Source of the DNA: Sulfobacillus harzensis
Lineage (GTDB): Bacteria > Bacillota > Sulfobacillia > Sulfobacillales > Sulfobacillaceae
Assembly (NCBI RefSeq): GCF_012933365.1
Contig: NZ_JABBVZ010000009.1
Span: 1-64,000, forward strand
Length of the DNA stretch: 64,000 nucleotides
Direction: 5' to 3'
A program made the position numbers and the translations under genes. Of the stretch, positions 45,333 to 55,982 are shown one piece after another. The notes under the pieces are model-generated. The model worked only from the letters and a program-made list of their open reading frames with translations, made no database searches and had not been told where the DNA came from. The stretch's first letter is position 1. The number at the start of each line of letters is the position of its first letter.

Positions 45333-46196
45333 CAAGCACCGCCTCCTTGCCTTTCGTCTTGGGACCGCGTCCGGATCTGCCGATGGGCTTCCACGGCACG
45401 GATCCGCCGATCCCCCGACGCTGCCGCTATCATACACGAATAAAATCCGAGTAACAAGATCGGAATACTAGTATGAAACAAGAAGAGCAGCCTCCCCATG
45501 TACGCCAAACGCCGCTGGTCGTCCCACCTCAGTAGGGCTGCCTAGCCTGCGACGTGCTCCATCGTCCTCCGCCAGACCCCGGAAACGGTAGTCTTGCGGC
45601 CTCGCCAGCCAACCGTCTGGTTCTGTGCTGACCATTCACCCCTTTTATTCTTCGTGCGCTTCTTCCCTCGCCTCGCGTGCTTCCCGCACCACCCAATAGG
45701 TGATAAGGAGCGCAGCCAGGGGATCGACCCAAGTCCAGTGAAAGGCCCAGTTCGCGACCAGACTTATTAAGGCCGTGGCCGCCATCCACGCACACACCAC
45801 ACTTTCGGCGGCATCCGCCTGCAAGGCCACGCTTCCCAAAGCACGTCCCAGCGCACGTTTAGTTCCGGCAATCCAGAACATCAGCCCCACAGAAACCGCT
45901 GCCAGGACGATCCCCAGGGGGCTCGGGGCTTCGCGGAGATGGCCAAACAGTTCCCACGCCGCAGCCCCGATGAGGTATAGCGCCAACAATCCCAAGAGCG
46001 CAGCGGCCCATCGGGCGGCCCGATGCTCAGCCGCCTCCACGGTGTCGGCATCACCCCCGCGCACCTGGACGGTCAAACGCTGCACTAAAATGCTAGCGGA
46101 CAACAGCTCAATCAGGCTATCGGCACCAAACCCGGTTAACGCGACGGAGCGGGCGTGTACTCCAGCCCAGAGAGCGCCAGCCGCCTCGATGACCAT

Positions 46197-47367
46197 CTAT
46201 ATTAAAGCACCTTAATCTTTTCAGGATTTTCCATCCTCAAAGGATCTAGGCTGATCGATGGCGAAGACCCTCTGTCAAGGAGGGATTCCCGATGGTGAAA
46301 GTCACCCAGTCCCACGGCTATACTGTGCGCGCACTCCGCCAATTAGAGAAAAAAAAACCCCGAAGGCCCGGATCCGACTCCGACTCATGGCGGTTCGACT
46401 CGTCTGGGAAGGCTATCCGGCCGCGTCCGCGGCCGACATTCTGGGCGTGTCGGCGCGCACCGTGAGTACCTATGTCCGCGCTTGGAATGCGGGAGGACCG
46501 GAGGCCTTGGTCCCGCGCCACAGTCCCGGGCAGCCCACAAAAATCCCAGGTGCCATCGAAGCCGAGATTCTGACAGCTCTTGAGTCGTCCCCCGCTGCGG
46601 TGGGCTATGGGATTGCCGCCAACTGGGATTCCCGGGTGCTCCAAGCTTTTGTCCGGGATCGCTACGAGATCACGATGTCGCGCGGCGGTCTCCGCCGCTG
46701 GTTGCACCGGCACGGGTTCAGCTGGACGCGCCCGACGTATGTCCTGGCCAAGGCCGACCCCGCCCGACAAACCGAATTTCGGAAGGAACTCGCGGCGTTA
46801 AAAAAAACGCCACCGACGACGACATCATAGTCTTTCAGGACGAGGCCCATATCCGTGATTATCAGGCGATCGGTGCCACCTGGTATCTTCAAGGGCAACA
46901 AAAGCACGTCTTGACGACCGGCAAGCACGCCAGCGCAACGCTCTTTGGCGCCGTCGCGCCCGCGACGGGTCAGATTGTTATCACCGAAGCCGACCAGGCC
47001 ACGGCCGAGACGTTTCAGACTTTCCTGGAAACCCTTCGCGCCACCTTTCCTGACAAGACCGTCCATCTGGTGTTGGATAACGCCAAGATTCATCATGCAA
47101 AGATCCTGCAACCCTATCTGGAGGACCACCCCGAACTCGATTTACGGTTTTTACCGCCGTACTCCCCCAACCTGAACAATACCGAGCGGCTATGGAAGTG
47201 GCTCCGCGAAAAGGTGATTCTCAACACCTACTTTCCCGACCTGGAGGCCATCCGACGCGCCATTGCACGCTTTCGAGACTACCTGACGACCGTCCCCGAG
47301 GAAATTCAGTCCCGCTTGGGCCGAGTTGCCACTTAGAACCGGAAAAGATTAAGGCTCATTCATATAG
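46197..47367 (+). mobile_element. IS630-family insertion sequence
   Basis: Imperfect inverted ends of about 29 bp with core CCTTAATCTTTTC (46210-46222) and GAAAAGATTAAGG (47342-47354), TA-rich borders (CTATAT/ATATAG). Inserted in the cation transporter gene. Confidence 0.85.
46292..47336 (+). CDS. IS630 transposase encoded in three frames across two A-tracts
   Basis: ATG 46292 follows AAGGAGGG and reads MVKVTQSHGYTVRALRQLEK to an A9 run (46349-46357); a -1 shift continues TPKARIRLRLMAVRLV, SVSARTVSTY-type HTH and PTYVLAKADPARQTEFRKEL to an A8 run (46800-46807); another -1 shift enters the DDE part: IIVFQDEAHIRDYQAIG, HLVLDNAKIHHA, LPPYSPNLNNTERLWKWL. Single slippery sites are known in this family; two in series is unusual. 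Confidence 0.8.
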
Positions 47368-47423
47368 CCAATGGACATCCACTCCAGCCGGAGTGCTCGG
47401 CGCACCATCGCCGTCGTCTCCAT

Positions 47424-47691
47424 ACGTTTGCACAACCTCCCACGATCGTATTTTATGGAATCCCTAGCCAACATGGCTGGGGATTCGTCCACCCTCACCC
47501 CCGTACAACCCGCATCCGCCAGCCAACGGGCCGATGTTCCGGTTCCGCAACCCACATCCACCACCCGCTCTCCCGGGCGAGGGTCCAACAATGCACTGAC
47601 GATCTGACGCTCGATCGCCTCCACAAACGAGCCCAACGGCGTAGCACAAAACGCCATCATAGCGATCCGCGACGGCATCAAAGCGCGTCAT
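47424..47691 (-). pseudogene. truncated SAM methyltransferase
   Basis: ATG 47691: MTRFDAVADRYD, then a frame change to FCATPLGSFVEAIERQIVSA and motif I RVVDVGCGTGTSARWL, ending at a junction near 47470 with the transporter leader. Only the first third remains. Confidence 0.65.
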
Positions 47692-47751
47692 GGGTTTTCC
47701 TTCCCTCTCCCGGAGTGCAGTCGGCGCATGAGGGCGCCCAGACGGCAGCAT

Positions 47752-48099
47752 TCACCGTATGCCCCGCATGCCCCTGCGGCCACACCCCGCGCCATCAGCG
47801 GACCCACACCCAAGACCGACACCACGGTCGTTACGGAACGTCCCCGGAGAAAACGTGTCCGGATGTTCGGTGTCCAGGAGATCCTCAACGAGTCGCTCGA
47901 ACTCGGATTTCGCGATGAGTCCCTGCGCATAGCGCTCCCGCGCCAGGGCCAAGGGATCCAAGGACGGGCGACTCGACGAATCCTTCCGGTGTCCGTTCAC
48001 CCCGCGAGTGACGAGAGCCCAGACCACGGAGATGATCATGCCCATTCCCACGAGCGGAAAAATCCAGCCCCAGCCCATTATCATCGGCACAATGCCCAC
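47752..48099 (-). CDS. SHOCT-domain membrane protein (copy D)
   Basis: 115 residues with one transmembrane helix (IMGWGWIFPLVGMGMIISVV) and SHOCT (DPLALARERYAQGLIAKSEF). The tail after residue 80 is Gly/Cys-rich and may be read-through of a lost stop. GGAAGGGACGTG precedes ATG 48099. Confidence 0.75.
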   Translation of the reverse strand: MGIVPMIMGWGWIFPLVGMGMIISVVWALVTRGVNGHRKDSSSRPSLDPLALARERYAQGLIAKSEFERLVEDLLDTEHPDTFSPGTFRNDRGVGLGCGSADGAGCGRRGMRGIR

Positions 48100-48260
48100 G
48101 TCCCTTCCGGAATGACTGCTCTCCGCTTAACGCTTGCCAGGCGGTTCACCTGGCGCACGACACTCTCGACAGCCATCGGAACGCCCCTGCGGGACCGACC
48201 GGAGATCTCGGACACCGGCCGTGCCGCCGTCACGGAAGCGCCGCCCGTCTCTGGGTGGAT

Positions 48261-49409
48261 CTACCACCATTGCGCCCACCAGTGACGCTCAAACGCCACC
48301 TTGCCGGCGTGCCAATGCCGCCCAGGTTTATACGCGTGGACGGCGGGTGTCGGCTCGGCATAAAAATTGCCGCGGGCAAAGCCGGCGATGCCCCGCCCCA
48401 TTTCAATGAAACATTCGCCGACGCCGTCGAACGTCGGTCCGGTCTCGCGCCCTGTGATTCGGCGCGCGATGAGGTCCGCCACCACTTCCCCCTGACGGTG
48501 GGCAAAAACCCCAGCCTTAGGAAGAGGCTTTCCCAGCGCCAACGGAATGCCGGTGACGTCCCCAATGGCGAAGACGTCCCGAAATCGGGTTTCCAAGGTG
48601 TGGGGATCGACCGCCACCCAGCCGTCGGCGGGCGCCAGACCCGCCTCGGCCACCACGGTGGGCACCCGGTGGGGCGGCACATAGGCCAAGAGGTCATACG
48701 AGACCGCTGTCGCTTCTTGGAACGTCAGAACCCGAGCCGACGCATCGACCTCGGAGACGACGTGTTGAGGCTGGTAGGCGATGCCGCGCTCCGTGAGGGC
48801 ATTCACCACGGCCTGACTGACGGCGGGCCCCGCCACCCCCATCGGGGCGGGTTCGGCCGCCCAGACCTCGACGCTCACCCGATCGCGGCGATGGCGCTTG
48901 CGGAGCACCCCATCGATCAGCATGGCCGCCTCATACGGAGCTGCCGGGCACTTAAAGGGGACCCGGCTGATGAGCACGACTACGCGGCCCTGGTCCACGG
49001 TTTGCAATTGCTCCCAGACCGCCTGCGCACCGGCCACCGTATAGAAATTGCCCGGTTCGTCCGTCAATCCCGGCACCAAAGACGGGTCGAGATCGGCCCC
49101 CAGCGCGATAATCAGCGCATCGCCCGCCCAACGGACATCGCCGCTGACCACGGCTTTGTCGGTCGGCTCTATGGCCGTAATGGGCCCGTGGACGACGGTG
49201 ATCTTCCGCTCCTTCAGCGCGGTCAAGGGGCGCTGGACCTGGTCCGCGTGGCGCGTCCCTGTCATCAGCCACAAGAGCGACGGCCAAAAGGTGTGCATAG
49301 GACTTTGGTCAAAGACCACAATCTCATCGGAATCAGCCAGCTGGCGGCGGAGGCGGTGGGCGGACGCCAACCCCCCGACACCGGCTCCGGCAATCAGCAC
49401 GCGTGCCAT
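48261..49409 (-). CDS. sqr: sulfide:quinone oxidoreductase
   Basis: 382 residues from ATG 49409. FAD-binding VLIAGAGVGGLASAHRL, SLLWLMTG, active-site C154 (PFKCPAAPYEAAM), FAIGDVTGIPLALGKPLPKAG, and a second Cys in GVGECFIEMG, both conserved in SQR. Oxidises sulfide to sulfane sulfur at the membrane, passing electrons to quinone. In operon with DsrE (22 bp upstream). The persulfide made here is the substrate type of the MBL proteins. Confidence 0.9.
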   Translation of the reverse strand: MARVLIAGAGVGGLASAHRLRRQLADSDEIVVFDQSPMHTFWPSLLWLMTGTRHADQVQRPLTALKERKITVVHGPITAIEPTDKAVVSGDVRWAGDALIIALGADLDPSLVPGLTDEPGNFYTVAGAQAVWEQLQTVDQGRVVVLISRVPFKCPAAPYEAAMLIDGVLRKRHRRDRVSVEVWAAEPAPMGVAGPAVSQAVVNALTERGIAYQPQHVVSEVDASARVLTFQEATAVSYDLLAYVPPHRVPTVVAEAGLAPADGWVAVDPHTLETRFRDVFAIGDVTGIPLALGKPLPKAGVFAHRQGEVVADLIARRITGRETGPTFDGVGECFIEMGRGIAGFARGNFYAEPTPAVHAYKPGRHWHAGKVAFERHWWAQWW

Positions 49410-49431
49410 CACCATTCCTCCTGGTTTCGTT

Positions 49432-49782
49432 TTAGTACACGATGACCTTGTCGGCCCATAGGGTCCAACGACTTAATTCATCCATCGAGCCCCGATGCAC
49501 GCCCGGAATTAAGGCCTCATCCGGGAGCGCCCGGGCGTCCATGCAGGACCCGCACGCCCCGACCTCCACTCCCTGGCGAATGGCAATACTCACCATCCGT
49601 TCTACGTTATAGTAGCCTCGCGGCACGATTTGCCCTTGCCGTGCACATTGCACGGCGTCGGCCATCAAAAAGAGTTTCACCACAGTCTTGGGCTCTTTCG
49701 CCACCGCGTGGGTGTGGCGCAGCGCGTTATACGCCCGCTCCGTCCCGTACGGGGGATCGTTGACAACGAATAAGAGGTTCAT
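49432..49782 (-). CDS. DsrE-family sulfur carrier
   Basis: 116 residues. MNLLFVVNDPPYGTERAYNAL, KLFLMADAVQCARQGQ and VEVGACGSCMDARAL, the last giving the conserved Cys pair of DsrE/DsrF-like proteins. Binds and transfers sulfane sulfur in the cytoplasm. Between the cysteine desulfurase and SQR genes. Confidence 0.88.
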   Translation of the reverse strand: MNLLFVVNDPPYGTERAYNALRHTHAVAKEPKTVVKLFLMADAVQCARQGQIVPRGYYNVERMVSIAIRQGVEVGACGSCMDARALPDEALIPGVHRGSMDELSRWTLWADKVIVY

Positions 49783-50947
49783 CCCTCACACTCCTTGTGT
49801 TCTGATCATGGTAAACGTGGTGAGACCGCTTGGGTCAGCGCGGTCGCGGCCACGGCCAGGTCCTCAGCTGTGGTCTTGCGTCCCAGGCTCAACCGGACCA
49901 ACCCGCGCGCGAGGGTCGGCGCGACGCCCAGCGCCCGCAGCGTCGGCGAGCCCGTGTCGTCCGGATGGTGGCAGGCCGACCCCGTGCCCGCACGAATCGC
50001 GGGACACGCGGCCAATAGCGCGGATCCGGTCCACGCGGGATGAGCCAGGGCCACCGTATTGGGGAGCCGGTCGGCTCCCGTGGCGAACACCGTGATGTCT
50101 GGGCACGTCTCCCGCAGCTGGACTTCCAGCGCATGGCGAAGCGCGGCTTGATGCCCGGGCCCATCCTGTTGAATCCACGCACGGGCCAATTGGGCGGCTT
50201 TTCCCAGTCCGACAATCAGGGGCACCGGCTCGGCGCCGCTGCGCCGTCCTTCTTGTTGACCGCCACCAGTCATCATCGGGGGCACGGTCACGCCCGGACG
50301 GATGTAGAGCGCGCCGATCCCTTTGGGGGCATAGAATTTGTGTCCGGCCACGGTCAAGAAATCGACGCCCAATTGCTCCACGTCGACCGGGATCTTCCCG
50401 ACCGCCTGTGCTGCATCGGTATGCACCCAGGCCCCGACCACATGAGCCCGGCGGGCGACCTCGGCCACCGGTTGGAGGGTCCCGATCTCATTGTTGGCTA
50501 GCATGACGCTGACAAGTGCGGTCTGTTCGTCCAAGGCCGCGTCGAGGGCGTCCAAGCGGATGACGCCCTGTGCATCGACGGGAATGGTGACAATCTCGGC
50601 ACCGAGCGATGCCAAGACGGCGGCCGTTTCCATCATAGCCGGATGTTCGATGGCCGAGAGGATGAGGCGGTGGCGGCGTGACCGCTGAGCCATCCACACC
50701 CCGCGGAGCACCCAATTGTTGCTTTCCGTGCCCCCACTGGTGAAGACGATGCTGTGAGGGTCGCGTTCCGCCCCGAGCAAGGCGGCCACGGCCGCCCGAG
50801 CCTGCTCAACCGCCACCTGAACCGTGAGGGCTTCCGGATAGGCGGCCGACGGGTTGTAAAAATGGTCCGTCCAGAAGGGGGCCATGGCGGCCACCACCTG
50901 CGGATCCACGGGGGTCGTGGCATTAAAGTCCGGGTATCCGTATTTGG

Positions 50948-52806
50948 GTGCGCTGCGAAGGCGCACGGCTTGGGGACAAGCCGTGGCCGAACTATGCGAG
51001 AGATGAGGGATGGCCCCTCGAAGTCGCCTTGCAGGAGGAGATTTCAAACCACCGTCAGCGGCTGGGGTCAAAAGCCCCGGTCGTGAGCGTGACGGGAAAA
51101 GGCCCCGCCAGACGGGGTCAGGTGTGTGCCCGGGAGCTGAACGTCAGTGAACCCCTGACGAGGTGTCGAAAGGATAGAGACGTCATCGAAACCGGGGTCC
51201 CGAAATTACCCCGGGACAGGGTGGAGAGGGAACCTGTCTACTGGCTCCACGGTGGCCGGCATGAAGGGGGCAGGACCCGGGCGCAGGCTCTGGCATGGAA
51301 CGCAGGAACCTTCGTTGCGATGGTAAGGGAAAATGCCGAGCGGTGCCCCGTGAGGCAGAAAGTACCAAAGCGCAACAAGGGACGGAGGCTCTTGTAGTAG
51401 TGATGAACCCGCGTAATGGCGGGGGAGCGAAGGGGAGCCAGTATCGAGGGACGAGACATGTCGTCAACCAATGGGGAGGAACGCATGGACAAGCCCAAAC
51501 CTTATGCTATTCCGAAGTGGCTGGTGTATCAAGCATATGAACGCGTGAAAGCGAATCATGGGGCGGCCGGAGTGGATGGCGAAAGCCTAGCACGGTTCGA
51601 GGAGCACCTCAAGGACAACCTGTATAAAATCTGGAACCGCATGTCCTCCGGGAGCTACTTTCCCCCGCCGGTGAAGGCGGTGGAAATTCCCAAGAAGACG
51701 GGGGGTGTCCGAATTTTAGGGGTGCCGACGGTGGCCGACCGCATCGCGCAGATGGTGGTTAAGTTGACCTTCGAGCCATTGGTCGAACCCCACTTTCATC
51801 CCGACTCGTTCGGGTATCGCCCCGGACGGTCGGCGCATGATGCGTTGGCCCAAACCCGCCAACGCTGTTGGCGGTACGATTGGGTCTTGGAGTTTGACAT
51901 TAAAGGGCTGTTTGACAACATTCCGCATGACCTCCTCATGAAGGCGGTGCGGCAGCACACCCAAATTCCGTGGGTGTTACTCTACATCGAACGGTGGCTA
52001 GTGGCCCCCCTGCAACAGGCCGATGGCACGCATATTCCTCGAACCCGGGGCACTCCGCAGGGGTCGGTGGTCAGTCCGGTGTTGGCGAATCTGTTTCTCC
52101 ACTACGCCTTTGATGTCTGGATGGATCGGCGGCACGCCGACCAGCCGTTTGAACGCTATGCCGATGATGCCGTGGTGCATTGTCGATCATATGCGGCCGC
52201 GGCCCGACTCAAGACGGATCTGGCGGCCCGGCTGGCCGCCTGTGGACTGGAACTGCATCCCACGAAAACCCGGATTGTCTACTGCAAGGACAACCATCGG
52301 CGCGGAACCTATCCCGAGATAAGCTTTGACTTTCTCGGCTATACGTTTCGCCCGCGACGCGCCAAGAACCGGTATGGGGAATACTTCACCAACTTCACGC
52401 CCGCCGTCAGCCGAGCGGCTCAGAAGGCCATGCGGCAAACCATCCATGATTGGCGCTTACACCTTAAGGTGGGCTGGAGCCTCACGGATTTGGCCCGCAT
52501 GGTCAATCCGATTGTGCGGGGCTGGATGCAGTATTACGGCCGGTTTTACCAATCGGCCCTGTATCCGGTCCTGCGCCATCTGAATCGCATGTTGGTGCGC
52601 TGGGTGGAATGGAAGTACAAGAAGTTGCGCGGCCATACGCGTCGGGCCGAGCATTGGCTAGGCCGTGTCGCGCACCATGACCCACGCTTGTTCGTACACT
52701 GGCAACACGGACGACTCCCGGCAATGGGTCGGTACGGGAGCCGGATGAGCTGAGAGGTTCACGTCCGGTTCTGGGAGGGCCTCGGGGTGCGATTCCCCGG
52801 GGCTAC
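50948..52806 (+). mobile_element. group II intron 1
   Basis: 5' end GTGCGCTGCGAAGG, RT gene 51485-52753, domain V starting GAGCCGGATGAGC at 52738 and paired with TCCGGTTC, domain VI and 3' end near GGGGCTAC (52806). Boundaries are set by in-frame joining of the target gene. Confidence 0.85.
51485..52753 (+). CDS. ltrA: group II intron reverse transcriptase/maturase
   Basis: 422 residues from ATG 51485 (GGGAGG upstream). RT blocks: VRILGVPTVADRIAQ, FGYRPGRSAHDAL, VLEFDIKGLFDNIPH, RGTPQGSVVSPVLANLFLHY, ERYADDAVVHC (catalytic YADD), FLGYTFRPR, and maturase domain X near MVNPIVRGWMQYYGRFY. No HNH endonuclease; ends LPAMGRYGSRMS. Confidence 0.93.
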   Translation: MDKPKPYAIPKWLVYQAYERVKANHGAAGVDGESLARFEEHLKDNLYKIWNRMSSGSYFPPPVKAVEIPKKTGGVRILGVPTVADRIAQMVVKLTFEPLVEPHFHPDSFGYRPGRSAHDALAQTRQRCWRYDWVLEFDIKGLFDNIPHDLLMKAVRQHTQIPWVLLYIERWLVAPLQQADGTHIPRTRGTPQGSVVSPVLANLFLHYAFDVWMDRRHADQPFERYADDAVVHCRSYAAAARLKTDLAARLAACGLELHPTKTRIVYCKDNHRRGTYPEISFDFLGYTFRPRRAKNRYGEYFTNFTPAVSRAAQKAMRQTIHDWRLHLKVGWSLTDLARMVNPIVRGWMQYYGRFYQSALYPVLRHLNRMLVRWVEWKYKKLRGHTRRAEHWLGRVAHHDPRLFVHWQHGRLPAMGRYGSRMS

Positions 52807-52912
52807 TCGCCTGATTGATTTGCCGGTTTAATCCAGTCATGTAATCACCGTGTTAAATCGTATTATGTGATTGATCGGCGGGAGATGTTGAATTATCGTA
52901 AATTCGTAATCC

Positions 52913-54291
52913 GTGATTGACACAGGAGAGATCGCGATACAGCCCAACATCCTCAACTTAGCAGCCTATACCGTGACCGCGTTCGAGGAGACGGAGCACG
53001 ACTATCATATTCATGCGATGGCGCAGACCCCATCGGACGCCTGCCTGCACTGCGGACACCCCCGCTTGCAACGATTTGGTCGACGAGAACAACTGGTCAA
53101 GGACCTGCCGATGCACGGCAAGCGCGTGGGAATCTATGTGGACACCCGCCGGTTTCGGTGTCAGGCCTGTCGCAAGACCTTCTATGAAGTGCTCCCGGAT
53201 GTCGATGGGCGGCGGCTAATGACCAACCGGTTGGTCGCGTGGATCGGAAGGCAAGCACTACACCGCACTTTTGCCAGTATCGCCGAAGACGTCGGGATCG
53301 TCGAAGGCACTGTCCGATTGATTTTCAAAGATATGTCACCGAATTGGAACAGCAGATCACCTTTGACACACCCACGTGGATGGGTCTGGATGAAATCCAC
53401 CTCATCCGGCCCCGAGCGGTGATTACCAACATCCGAGAACGCACCCTCGTCGAGATTTTGCCTCAGCGCAACAAGGAGACCGTGCTGCGTTATTTATCCA
53501 CGCTCAACGATGCCCAGCGCGTGCAGGTGGTCACGATGGATATGTGGCATCCCTACCGAGAAGCGGTGCGAACGGTTCTGCCGCAGGCGACCATCGTGGT
53601 GGATAAGTTTCATGTCGTGCGCATGGCCAACGCCGCCGTGGAGCGCGTGCGCAAGAGCTTGCGGGACTCGTTGACTCCCGCGCAACGGCGCGGCCTGATG
53701 CACGACCGCTTTGTGCTCCTCAAACGGGAATCCGATCTCCGGGACCAAGAGGCGTTGCTACTGTCCCTCTGGGTGAAAAATTATCCGACACTTGGGCTGG
53801 CCTATCGCCTGAAGGAAAACTTCTTTGACATTTATGAGGCGCCGACCAAAGAGCAGGCTCAGGCGCGATTTATGGCGTGGGAGCAAGCCCTGGCTCCCAC
53901 CGTCCAAGACGCCTTTCTGGATTTGCGAAAGGCATGGCACAACTGGGAACCGCACATTCTGGCCTATTTCGACCATCGGGTGACCAATGCCTATACGGAA
54001 AGCCTCAATAGCCTCATTCGTATCATGAATCGGGTCGGTCGCGGGTATAGTTTCGAGGCCCTGCGAGCCAAAATGTTGTTTTCGGAGGGCACCTTCAAGA
54101 AACAACACATCCGGCCCAAGTTTGAACGACGCCGGGACGACGACCGCAGCTTGTCCGACCGAGTGTCGGCGTCCATGTTTGGACAGGGGCCGGTACCGCG
54201 GCCCGCGTTCTACGGGAGGACACCCCAAGAAACAAACTATGGTGTTGACATGGAGACACTAATTCGGAGGATCAAACACGGAGAGATTTAA
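52913..54291 (+). pseudogene. ISL3-family transposase with one-base deletion
   Basis: Zinc-binding N-terminus CLHCGHPRLQRFG and FRCQACRKTFYE, then frame break near 53330 (AAAGATATG, a T missing) and DDE part: MGLDEIHLIRPRAVITNI, VVTMDMWHPYREAVR, VDKFHVVRMANAAVERVR, RVTNAYTESLNSLIRIMN. Ends KHGEI. A dead copy or assembly error. Confidence 0.88.
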
Positions 54292-54517
54292 TGTGTAAGC
54301 GCGGCCAGGCTTCCGGCGAGCGGAATGCTCGTCGGCCGTTTATTCAGCCATGCTCGAGGGGGATCGCTAACCTCAAGTTCCACGATAGCCGGGGCCATAT
54401 CCTGCATCGGATTGCCGTGTGCTTTAGGCGTTGCCTCCCCCCGGGTCGTCCAAGCACAAATCATGCTCTCCGACGCTGCTACATGCTACTGCCAGCCCCT
54501 ATTGCCACGCCCATGAT
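54292..54517. other. no gene seen
   Basis: Short spacer after the ISL3 gene. No motif-bearing frame. Composition turns AT-rich from about 54500. Confidence 0.4.
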
Positions 54518-54751
54518 TTACCTCTCGGCTTTAGTTCCCATCCACAACCCAAGAAGCAGCCCGACCAAGAGTGCCCCGGCTATTAACACAACTGGTAAAA
54601 ATGCATCTTTCGGTGATAACGCATGGTGACTATGGGCTATTAAGTAGGGGGGTAAATAATGCCATGCAGCCTCGGTAGGAACTACAAAACCAACAACAAA
54701 GATAGTAAGGGCTTTCCAACGCTTACCTCGTCGTTTAGGCAAAACAGGCAA
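54518..54751 (-). CDS. two-helix membrane protein, possible RHS immunity protein
   Basis: 77 residues, AAAAGGAGGTTGCC before ATG 54751. Two transmembrane helices (ALTIFVVGFVVPTEAAW and FLPVVLIAGALLVGLLLGLW). AT-rich compared with the region. Lies 73 bp after the RHS C-terminus on the same strand, the place of an immunity gene for an RHS toxin; the toxin tip is itself hydrophobic. Inference only. Confidence 0.6.
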   Translation of the reverse strand: MPVLPKRRGKRWKALTIFVVGFVVPTEAAWHYLPPYLIAHSHHALSPKDAFLPVVLIAGALLVGLLLGLWMGTKAER

Positions 54752-54824
54752 CCTCCTTTTTAGGCGGTATAATAAGCTACTCCGCCGTCATAGCAGAAGA
54801 GACGGAGTAGCTTACCTTTTGGAT

Positions 54825-55938
54825 TTAAAGCAAGGGAGGGTAGAAGTACAGATTTCCAACATGACTGTTGTGTACGATAACGAATGGCCCGAGATCAGTA
54901 ATAGTCACATCGAGCGACCCGTTCGGATTTTCTCCCGCCCAATAGTACGCTATAACAAACGCCGCCAGGACGCCTCCTATAACTGCGGCCATCGATGCCG
55001 ACAGCCCTGCGGCCTCCGCCACCACGGTTCCAAGCACACCCGATCCAATCCAGCCCATATTGTCCACGAAAGAGGCGTCTCTCGCAGACAGATGAAACGA
55101 AACCGAGGCACCATACCAAGTGACCCAATTCACTCTTAAGTGACTTCCGTGCCAGAAATAACCTGTGCTATCAACATAATTGATAGGATTATCCGCCGCA
55201 TACGTGTAGAGATCCAAGGTCTGAGGATTCATTGGATTCACACTGGCGTAACCACTGGGATCCATCTGCGTCCACCGGTCGAAATTAGGATCGTAATAGC
55301 GCGCACCGATATGATACAGCCCCGTGGCACTGTCATACACGGCCCCAATCCACTTGAAGGGCTGGGCGACGTTTTGCGTTTGACTCTGAATCCCCCCGTA
55401 CGGCTCATACGTGTAACTGTCCACCAGGGTACCGGAGCCATTGGTTAAGCCCACCACCGACCCTTGCGCGTCTAGCAGGTAATAGTACGTGCCGCTGGGC
55501 GTCCGATCAGAAATCAATTGACCACTCGGCGTCCGGGTAAAGTAGTCGGTGCCGGAACTATTCGTCATCGCGCTGATGCCCGTCACATCGGTTTGGTAGG
55601 CATTACTACCTTCCGTCAAGCGGTTCGCCTGGCCCACGCCCGAGTAAGTCATGGGATCGGCTGACCCGCCGGCCGGGGTAATACTTGTGGTCTGATTGGC
55701 TGCATTATAACTCAAGCTGAGCCCGGCCGAACTCCCGGTTAAGTTGCCATTGGCGTCATACGTGTAGGTATAACTGCCGTTTTGGGTCATCTCGTTCGCG
55801 GCATTGTAGCTAAGGTTGGTGATGGTGCCATTGGCCGTCTTCGACAGCATGTTGCCGTTGGCGTCATAGGTCCAACTGTAGCTATTCAACACGGTGCCAC
55901 TCGCATTGGTCTGCGTCGCTTGCGCGAGCCGGTTGAGC
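54825..55938 (-). pseudogene. C-terminal piece of an RHS/YD-repeat protein
   Basis: YD repeats (YSWTYDANGNMLSKTANG, YTYTYDANGNLTG), then the RHS core signature GLYHIGARYYDPNFDRWTQM, DPSGY, DLYTYAADNPINYVDSTGYF, and a variable tip of about 110 residues with a Gly-rich hydrophobic stretch (GSGVLGTVVAEAAGLSASMA). The tip replaces the usual toxin domain and may act on membranes. Cut from its upstream part by IS66 copy 1. Confidence 0.85.
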
Positions 55939-55982
55939 GTGAGCGTCAAATAATCCCCACCTTGCGGTGGGGATTAAAGATA

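Larger units (their letters stand above)
45645..47423 (-). pseudogene. small CDF-like cation transporter split by IS630
   Basis: 5' part from ATG 47423: ETTAMVRRALRLEWMSIGYM; 3' part from 46196: IEAAGALWAGVHARSVALTG, GADSLIELLSASIL, DAAESVVCAWMAATALISL, WVDPLAALLITYWVV and a charged tail. Joined they form a complete six-helix cation efflux-like protein of about 200 residues. Interrupted by the IS at 46197-47367. Confidence 0.8.
49806..52840 (-). pseudogene. cysteine desulfurase gene interrupted by an antisense group II intron
   Basis: Main part 49806-50947: DFNATTPVDPQVVAAMAPF, TSGGTESNNWVL, HTDAAQAVGKIP, PLP-lysine AGHKFYAPKGIGALY, catalytic Cys RAGTGSACHHPDD. The first 11 codons are at 52807-52840 (ATG ... 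reading MTGLNRQINQA). Deleting the intron (50948-52806) joins them in frame as NQATKYGYPDFNATTP. The intron RNA is on the opposite strand, so splicing cannot rescue this mRNA. Some expression from an internal start is possible. Confidence 0.85.

Noticed and set aside
51416-51484. Upstream ATGs for the intron 1 RT
   Set aside because: Ribosome site GGGAGG fits ATG 51485; the added residues are not conserved RT sequence.
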